Assembly: GCF_036320965.1 (NCBI RefSeq)
Contig: NC_092238.1
Coordinates: 23,234,903 to 23,298,902 of the forward strand
Direction of reading: 5' to 3'
DNA from: Panulirus ornatus
Lineage: Eukaryota > Arthropoda > Malacostraca > Decapoda > Palinuridae
Length of the DNA: 64,000 nt
Shown here: positions 56,553 through 64,000 of the stretch, piece after piece
How the letters are laid out: each line of letters opens with the position of its first letter
Numbering within the stretch: position 1 is the stretch's first letter
Made by a program: the position numbers and the translations under genes
Notes under the pieces: model-generated
The model's database searches: none
The model's input: only the letters and a program-made list of their open reading frames with translations
What the model was told of the DNA's origin: nothing

Positions 56553-57446
56553 TGGTAAAGTGTGTGGAAGAAGAAAGTTAAGAGTAAATGTGAATAAGAG
56601 CAAGGTTATTAGGTACAGTAGGGTTGAGGGTCAAGTCAATTGGGAGGTGAGTTTGAATGGAGAAAAACTGGAGGAAGTGAAGTGTTTTAGATATCTGGGA
56701 GTGGATCTGTCAGCGGATGGAACCATGGAAGCGGAAGTGGATCATAGGGTGGGGGAGGGGGCGAAAATTTTGGGAGCCTTGAAAAATGTGTGGAAGTCGA
56801 GAACATTATCTCGGAAAGCAAAAATGGGTATGTTTGAAGGAATAGTGGTTCCAACAATGTTGTATGGTTGCGAGGCGTGGGCTATGGATAGAGTTGTGCG
56901 CAGGAGGATGGATGTGCTGGAAATGAGATGTTTGAGGACAATGTGTGGTGTGAGGTGGTTTGATCGAGTAAGTAACGTAAGGGTAAGAGAGATGTGTGGA
57001 AATAAAAAGAGCGTGGTTGAGAGAGCAGAAGAGGGTGTTTTGAAATGGTTTGGGCACATGGAGAGAATGAGTGAGGAAAGATTGACCAAGAGGATATATG
57101 TGTCGGAGGTGGAGGGAACGAGGAGAAGAGGGAGACCAAATTGGAGGTGGAAAGATGGAGTGAAAAGGATTTTGTGTGATCGGGGCCTGAACATGCAGGA
57201 GGGTGAAAGGAGGGCAAGGAATAGAGTGAATTGGAGCGATGTGGTATACAGGGGTTGACGTGCTGTCAGTGGATTGAATCAAGGCATGTGAAGCGTCCGG
57301 GGTAAACCATGGAAAGCTGTGTAGGTATGTATATTTGCGTGTGTGGACGTGTGTATGTACATGTGTATGGGGGGGGTTGGGCCATTTCTTTCGTCTGTTT
57401 CCTTGCGCTACCTCGCAACCGTGGGAGACAGCGACGAGGTATAAAA
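56553..57446 (+). mobile_element. LINE 5'-truncated, inserted at the tail of the previous copy
   Basis: Follows the A tail of the full-length LINE without any spacer. It starts at the FGKVCGRRK codons and is open through MLYGCEAW and WFGHMERM to TGA 57256-57258. Short 3' UTR and stem-loop follow. Very similar to LINE C (shared GRRKLRVN, VDLSADG and CDRGLN variants). Confidence 0.93.

Positions 57447-57512
<66 letters not shown>
57447..57512. repeat. A-run and (TA)n array
   Basis: An A tail, then about 28 TA units, between a LINE 3' end and a non-autonomous element 5' end. Confidence 0.95.
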
Positions 57513-57515
<3 letters not shown>

Positions 57516-57756
57516 CCCTGGGGATAGGGGAGAAAGAATACTTCCCACGTATTCCCTGCGTGTCGTAGAAGGCGACTAAAAGGGGAGGGAGCGGGTGGCT
57601 GGAAATCCTCCCCTCTCGTTTTTTTTTTAATTTTCCAAAAGAAGGAACAGAGAAGGGGGCCAGGTGAGGATATTCCCTCTAAGGCCCAGTCCTCTGTTCT
57701 TAACGCTACCTCGCTAATGCGGGAAATGGCGAATAGTATGAAAAAAGAAAGAAAAG
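57513..57756 (+). mobile_element. Non-autonomous element, full length, plus
   Basis: Starts tatccctggggatagg as in the full LINE at 53228. It follows LINE 5' sequence for about 150 bases to gaaggaacagagaag, then a private part (ccaggtgaggatattccc), then the stem-loop (cgctaatgcgggaaatggcg) and tail. (TA)n on both sides. Confidence 0.87.
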
Positions 57757-57840
57757 ATATATATATATATATATTGGAAAGGATCACAATTTTGCATGTG
57801 ATCAAGTTATTCCCCATGGACTCATAGAAATATTTATGTA
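57757..57840. other. Short TA run and about 65 bases of unique DNA
   Basis: The only non-repeat DNA in this part of the window. Confidence 0.5.
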
Positions 57841-58040
57841 TATTTTTTTTTTTTTATACTTTGTCGCTGTCTCCCGCGTTTGCGAGGTAGCGCAAGGAAA
57901 CAGACGAAAGAAATGGCCCAACCCCCCCCCATACACATGTATATACATACGTCCACACACGCAAATATACATACCTATACAGCTTTCCATGGTTTACCCC
58001 AGACGCTTCACATGCCTTGATTCAATCCACTGACAGCACG

Positions 58041-59450
58041 TCAACCCCGGTATACCACATCGCTCCAATTCACTCTATTCCTTGCCCTCCTTTCACCCTC
58101 CTGCATGTTCAGGCCCCAATCACACAAAATCTTTTTCACTCCATCTTTCCACCTCCAATTTGGTCTCCCTCTTCTCCTCGTTCCCTCCACCTCCGACACA
58201 TATATCCTCTTGGTCAATCTTTCCTCACTCATTCTCTCCATGTGCCCAAACCACTTCAAAACACCCTCTTCTGCTCTCTCAACCACGCTCTTTTTATTTC
58301 CACACACCTCTCTTACCCTTACGTTTCTCACTCGATCAAACCACCTCACACCACACATTGTCCTCAAACATCTCATTTCCAGCACATCCATCCTCCTGCG
58401 CACAACTCTATCCATAGCCCACGCCTCGCAACCATACAACATTGTTGGAACCACTATTCCTTCAAACATACCCATTTTTGCTTTCCGAGATAATGTTCTC
58501 GACTTCCACACATTCTTCAAGGCCCCCAGAATTTTCGCCCCCTCCCCCACCCTATGATCCACTTCCGCTTCCATGGTTCCATCCGCTGCCAGATCCACTC
58601 CCAGATATCTAAAACACTTCACTTCCTCCAGTTTTTCTCCATTCAAACTCACCTCCCAATTGACTTGACTCTCAACCCTACTGTACCTAATAACCTTGCT
58701 CTTATTCACATTTACTCTTAACTTTCTTCTTCCACACACTTTACCAAACTCAGTCACCAGCTTCTGCAGTTTCTCACATGAATCAGCCACCAGCGCTGTA
58801 TCATCAGCGAACAACAACTGACTCACTTCCCAAGCTCTCTCATCCCCAACAGACTTCATACTTGCCCCTCTTTCCAAAACTCTTGCATTTACCTCCCTAA
58901 CAACCCCATCCATAAACAAATTAAACAACCATGGAGACATCACACACCCCTGCCGCAAACCTACATTCACTGAGAACCAGTCACTTTCCTCTCTTCCTAC
59001 ACGTACACATGCCTTACATCCTCGATAAAAACTTTTCACTGCTTCTAACAACTTGCCTCCCACACCATATATTCTTAATACCTTCCACAGCGCATCTCTA
59101 TCAACTCTATCATATGCCTTCTCCAGATCCATAAATGCTACATACAAATCCATTTGCTTTTCTAAGTATTTCTCACATACATTCTTCAAAGCAAACACCT
59201 GATCCACACATCCTCTACCACTTCTGAAACCACACTGCTCTTCCCCAATCTGATGCTCTGTACTTGCCTTCACCCTCTCAATCAATACCCTCCCATATAA
59301 TTTACCAGGAATACTCAACAAACTTATACCTCTGTAATTTGAGCACTCACTCTTATCCCCTTTGCCTTTGTACAATGGCACTATGCACGCATTCCGCCAA
59401 TCCTCAGGCACCTCACCATGAGTCATACATACATTAAATAACCTTACCAA
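58041..59450 (-). pseudogene. LINE RT and C-terminal ORF (469 codons)
   Basis: RT from VRLFNVCMTHGEVPEDW through AYDRVDRDAL, LRQGCVMSPWLFN, FADD (58799-58810), MLYGCEAW, WFGHMERM and the basic RGRPNWRW tail to the natural stop. Uninterrupted, but cut off from the linker by the damage at 59478-59490. Confidence 0.9.
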
Positions 59451-59479
59451 CCAGTCAACAATACAGTCACCCCCTTTTT

Positions 59480-60502
59480 TTATAATTGCACTGCAATACC
59501 ATCCAAACCTGCTGCCTTGCCGGCTTTCATCTTCCGTAAAGCTTTCACTACCTCTTCTCTGTTTACCAAATCATTTTCCCTAACCCTCTCACTTTGCACA
59601 CCACCTCGACGAAAACACCCTATATCTGCCACTCTATCATCAAACACATTCAACAAACCTTCAAAATACTCACTCCATCTCCTTCTCACATCACCACTAC
59701 TTGTTATCACCTCCCCATTTGCGCCCTTCACTGAAGTTCCCATTTGCTCCCTTGTCTTACGCACTTTATTTACCTCCTTCCAGAACATCTTTTTATTCTC
59801 CCTAAAATTTAATGATACTCTCTCACCCCAACTCTCATTTGCCCTTTTTTTCACCTCTTGCACCTTTCTCTTGACCTCCTGTCTCCTTCTTTTATACATC
59901 TCCCACTCAATTGCATTTTTTCCCTGCAAAAATCGTCCAAATGCCTCTCTCTTCTCTTTCACTAATACTCTTACTTCTTCATCCCACCACTCACTACCCT
60001 TTCTAATCAACCCACCTCCCACTCTTCTCATGCCACAAGCATCTTTTGCGCAATCCATCACTGATTCCCTAAATACATCCCATTCCTCCCCCACTCCCCT
60101 TGCTTCCATTGTTCTCACCTTTTTCCATTCTGTACTCAGTCTCTCCTGGTACTTCCTCACACAGGTCTCCTTCTCAAGCTCACTTACTCTCGCCACCCTC
60201 TTCACCCCAACATTCACTCTTCTTTTCTGAAAACCCATACACATCTTCACCTTAGCCTCCACAAGATAATGATCAGACATCCCTCCAGCTGCACCTCTCA
60301 ACACATTAACATCCAAAAGTCTCTCTTTCGCACGCCTGTCAATTAACACGTAATCCAATAACGCTCTCTGGCCATCTCTCCTACTTACATAAGTATACTT
60401 ATGTATATCTCGCTTTTTAAACCAGGTATTCCCAATCATCAGTCCTTTTTCAGCACATAAATCTACAAGCTCTTCACCATTTCCATTTACAACACTGAAC
60501 AC
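59480..60502 (-). pseudogene. LINE endonuclease C-term and linker ORF (340 codons)
   Basis: Contains DLCAEKGLMIGNTWFKKRD, SDHYLVE, the basic linker and KAGKAAGLDGIAV. It is open on its own but frame-shifted from the RT piece, so no fusion protein is made from this copy. Confidence 0.88.
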
Positions 60503-60535
60503 CCCATGTATACCAATTATTCCCTCAACTGTTTA

Positions 60536-61130
60536 AAAAGAGAGATATACATAAGTATACATATGTAAGTGGGAGAGATGGCCAGAGAGCATTATTGGAT
60601 TACATGTTAATTGATAGGCGCGCATAAGAGAGACTTTTGGATGTTAATGTGCTGAGAGGTGCAACTGGAGGGATGTCTGATCATTATCTTGTGGAGGTAA
60701 AGGTGAAGATTTGTAGAGGTTTTCAGAAAATAAGAATCTTGGGGTGAAGAGAGTGGTGAGAGTAAGTGAGCTTAGGAAGGAGACTTGTGTGAGGAAGTAC
60801 CAAGAGAGACTGAGTACAGAAAAAGGTGAGAACAAAGGATGTAAGGGGAGTGGGGGAGGAATGGGATGTATTTAGGGAAGCAGTGATGGCTTGCACAAAA
60901 GATGCTTGTGGCATGAGAAGCATGGGAGGTGGGCAGATTAGAAAGGGTAGTGAGTGGTGGGATGAAGAAGTAAGATTATTAGTGATAGAGAAGAGAGAGG
61001 CATTTGGATGATTTTTGCAGGGAAATAATGCAAATGACTGGGAGATGTATAAAAGAAAGAGGGAGGAGGTCAAGAGAAAGGTGCAGGTGAAAAAGAGATC
61101 AAATGAGAGTTGGGGTGAGAGAGTATCATT
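60536..61130 (+). mobile_element. LINE middle segment, plus, in rearranged copy
   Basis: Plus-strand segment from FKKRD in the endonuclease to SWGERVS in the linker. Its variants (GNNANDWE, GGGQIRKG) belong to an older subfamily than its left neighbour. In element order it continues exactly from the right-hand minus segment. Confidence 0.85.
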
Positions 61131-61865
61131 TTTAAACCAGGTATTCCCAATCACCAGTCCTTTTTCAGCACATAAATCTACAAGCTCTTCGCCATTTCCA
61201 TTTACAACACTAATCACCCCAAGTACACCAATTATTCCCTCAACTGCCTCATTACTCACCTTTGCATTCAGATCACCCATCACTATAACCCGGTCTCGTG
61301 CACCAAAACTACTATCACTCAGCTGCTCCCAAAACACTTGCCTCTCATCATCTTTCTTCTCATGCCCAGGTGCATATGCACCAATAATCACCCATCTCTC
61401 TCCATCCACTTTCAGTTTTACTCATATCAATCTAGAGTTTACTTTCTTACACTCTATCACATACTCCCACCACTCCTTTTTCAGGAGTAGTGCTACTCCT
61501 TCCCTTGCTCTTGTCCTCTCACTAACCCCTGAATTTACTCTCAAGACATTCCCAAACCACTCTTCCCCTTTACCCTTGACCTTCGTTTCACTCAGAGCCA
61601 AAACATCCAGGTTCCTTTCCTCAAACATACTACCTATCTCTCCCTTTTTCCCATCTTGATTACATCCACACACATTTAAACACCCCAATCTGAGCCTTTG
61701 AGGAGGATGAGCACTCCCCGCGTGACTCCTTCTTCTGTTTCCCCTTTTAGAAAGTTAAAATACAAGGAGGGGAGGGTTTCCAGCCCCCGGCTCCCGTCCC
61801 CTTTAGTCGCCTTCTATGACATGTGAGGAATGCGTGGGAAGTATTCTTTCTCCGCTATCCCCAGG
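61131..61865 (-). mobile_element. LINE 5' segment, minus, in rearranged copy
   Basis: Minus-strand segment from the NTWFK codons back to the 5' end (tatccccagggata). The endonuclease N-terminus frame at 61422-61688 is open (GCLNVCGCNQDGKKGE). With 60536-61130 it forms one older element whose downstream part is inverted. Confidence 0.85.
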
Positions 61866-62042
61866 GATATATTATTATTATTATTTTGCTTTGTCGCTGT
61901 CTCCCGGGTTAGTGAGGTAGCGCAAGGAAACAGACAAAAGAATGGCCCAACCCACTCACATACACATGTATATACATACACGTCCACGCAAGCAAATATA
62001 CATACGTATACATTTCAAAGTATATATATATATATATATATA
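61866..62042 (-). mobile_element. LINE 3'-tail fragment and TA run
   Basis: (ATT)n tail, stem-loop (tgtctcccgggttagtgagg) and CA/TA-rich 3' UTR, ending in (TA)n at 62019-62042. Confidence 0.75.
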
Positions 62043-62064
62043 TTTATCTATTTATATATTTATT

Positions 62065-62222
62065 TTGCTGTGAATTGTGTGCATGGGTATATATGTATGT
62101 GTCTGTGTGTGTATATATATGTGTACATTGAGATGTATAGGTATGTATATTTGCGTGTGTGGACGTGTGTGTATATGCATGTGTATAGGGGTGGGTTGGG
62201 CCATTTCTTTCTTCTGTTTCCT
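62065..62222 (+). mobile_element. LINE 3' UTR fragment, plus
   Basis: TG/TA-rich 3' UTR up to the tttcttctgtttcct block, cut off before the stem-loop where a minus copy begins. Confidence 0.75.
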
Positions 62223-64000
62223 GTTGACAGCACGTCGACCCCGGTATACCACATCGTTCCAATTCACTCTATTCCTTGCACGCCTTTCACCCTCCTGCAT
62301 GTTCAGGCCCTGATCACTCAAAATCTTTTTCACTCCATCTTTCCACCTCCAATTTGGTCTCCCTTTTCTCCTCGTTCCCTCCACCTCTGACACATATATC
62401 CTCTTGGTCAATCTTTCCTCACTCATGCTCTCCATGTAACCAAACCATTTCAAAACACCCTCTTCTGCTCTCTCAACCACACTTTTTTTATTACCACAAA
62501 TCTCTCTTACCCTATTATTACTTACTCAATCAAACCACCTCACACCACATATTGTCCTCAAACATCTCATTTCCAGCACATCCACCCTCCTCCGCACAAC
62601 TCTATTCATAGCCCTCCCCTCGCAACCGTACAACATTGTTGGAACCACTATTCCTTCAAACATACCCATTTTTGCTTTCTATGATAATGTTCTCGACTTC
62701 CACACATTCTTCAAGGCTCCCAGAATTTTCGCCCCCTCCCCCACCCTATGATTCACTTCCGCTTCCATGGTTCCATCTGCTGCCAAATCCACTCCCGGAT
62801 ATCTAAAACATCACTTCCTCCAGTTTTTCTCCATTCAAACTTACCTCCCAATTCACTTGACCTTCAACCATACTTTACCTAATAACCTTGCTCTTATTCA
62901 CATTTACTCTTAACTTTCTTCTTTCACACACTTTACCAAACTCAGTCACCAGCTTCTGCAGTTTCTCACATGAATCAGCCACCAGCGCTGTATCATCAGC
63001 GAACAACAACTGACTCACTTCCCAAGCTCTCTCATCCCCAACAGACTTCATACTTGCCCCTCTTTCCAAAACTCTTGCATTCACCTCCCTAACAACCCCA
63101 TCCATAAACAAATTAAACAACCATGGAGACATCACACACCCCTGCCGCAAACCTACATTCACTGAGAACCAATCACTTTCCTCTCTTCCTACACATACAC
63201 ATGCCTTACATCCTTGATAAAAACGTTTCACTGCTTCTAACAACTTGCCTCCCACACCATATATTCTTAATACCTTCCACAGAGCATCTCTATCAACTCT
63301 ATCATATGCCTTCTCCAGATCCATAAATGCTACATACAAATCCATTTGCTTTTCAAAGTATTTCTCACATACATTCTTCAAAGCAAACACCTAATCCATA
63401 CATCCTCTACCACTTCTGAAACCACACTGCTCTTCCCTAATCCGATGCTCTGTACATGCCTTCACCCTCTCAAATCAATACCCTCCCATATAATTTACCA
63501 GGAATACTCAACAAACTTATACCTCTGAAATTTGAGCACTCACCCTTATCCCCTTTGCCTTTGTACAATGGCACTATGCACGCATTCCGCCAATCCTCAG
63601 GCACCTCACCATGAGTCATACATACATTGAATAACCTTACCAACCAGTCAATAATACAGTCACCTCCTTTTTTAATAAATTCCACTGCAATACCATCCAA
63701 ACCTGCTGCCTTACCAGCTTTCATCTTCCGCAAAGCTTTTACTACCTCTTCTCTGTTTACCAAATCATTTTCCCTAACCCTCTCACTTTGCACACCACCT
63801 CGACCAAAACACCCTATATCTGCCACTCTATCATCAAACACATTCAACAAACCTTCAAAATACTCACTTCATCTTCTTCTCACATCACCACTACTTGTTA
63901 TCACCTCCACATTTGCGCCCTTCACTGAAGTTCCCATTTGCTCCCTTGTCTTACGCACTTTATTTACTTCCTTCCAGAACATCTTTTTATTCTCCCTAAA
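62223..64000 (-). mobile_element. LINE, minus, lacking 3' UTR, running off the window
   Basis: Begins at the last C-terminal codons (gttgacagcacgtcgacc) without 3' UTR. It passes through C-terminus (62052-62480), RT (62875-63390 with FADD at 62996-63007) and linker (63470-63850), and continues past the window end. Frameshifts near 62812, 63394 and 63473. Confidence 0.9.

Larger units (their letters stand above)
57841..60535 (-). mobile_element. LINE, minus, 5'-truncated, short 3' UTR
   Basis: T-rich tail, stem-loop, short 3' UTR, then two long frames (58041-59450 and 59480-60502) that are separated by a damaged stretch near 59478-59490 (ataattgcactgc in place of ataaattccactgc). It is 5'-truncated inside the endonuclease at the VEGIIG codons. 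Confidence 0.93.

Overview
The window is eukaryotic (metazoan) DNA. It holds the 3' end of one split host gene on the + strand, buried in a dense, nested mass of one family of non-LTR retrotransposon. Evidence for a eukaryote: GT-AG exons whose reading phases match across introns of up to 15 kb, LINE proteins with apurinic-type endonuclease, reverse transcriptase and an RTE-type C-terminus, (TA)n and TG/CA arrays, and a 1.9 kb AT-rich minisatellite. An arthropod such as a decapod crustacean would fit this repeat load, but that is an impression and the species cannot be fixed from the sequence.

Host gene: exon E1 (4005-4179, with a duplicate at 8743-8917), E2 (16239-16380), E3 (20896-21072), E4 (28349-28515), E5 (43543-43723) and E6 (43991-44274, stop TGA, then polyadenylation signals). 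Phases run 2/0, 0/1, 1/1, 1/0, 0/1, 1/stop without conflict, which gives a C-terminal part of about 375 residues. I do not recognise the protein. Upstream exons must lie left of the window.

Repeats: roughly two thirds of the window is an RTE-type (BovB-like by motif order) LINE in both orientations and at several ages. A full element is about 3.3-3.6 kb: 5' end with a CTATCCCCGGGGATAG-like palindrome, one ORF (endonuclease, RT with FADD, C-terminal MLYGCEAW and WFGHMERM blocks), a 3' UTR in a long or a short version, and a conserved 3' stem-loop followed by an A-rich or (ATA)n/(AATA)n tail. Young copies cluster at 1.2-14 kb, 30.9-42.7 kb and 53.2-64 kb. Old degraded copies fill 14.9-30.9 kb and 45.7-50.6 kb. 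A 240-bp non-autonomous derivative keeps both LINE ends.

Notable structure: a 4738-bp tandem duplication (about 3.2-7.0 kb against 7.9-11.7 kb) carries host exon E1 and is bounded by LINE copies, with a hybrid LINE at the junction. This looks like unequal recombination, or an assembly duplication. Two LINE insertions show textbook 5' inversions (twin priming), one with a gapless junction at 6713/6714. The 38.1-41.1 kb copy keeps a 772-codon uninterrupted frame. A minisatellite at 50.6-52.4 kb contains an exact 84-bp higher-order array.

Region by region: 1-1230 unique; 1.2-14.9 kb young LINEs plus the duplicated exon; 15-16.2 kb degraded repeats; E2; 16.5-20.3 kb old and deleted LINEs; E3; 21.1-24.6 kb an old full-length LINE on the minus strand; 25-28 kb old LINE 3' ends; E4; 28.7-42.9 kb nested LINEs filling intron 4; E5 and E6; 44.3-45.7 kb 3' UTR and intergenic; 45.7-50.6 kb LINEs; minisatellite; 52.5-64 kb young LINEs, non-autonomous copies and TA arrays.
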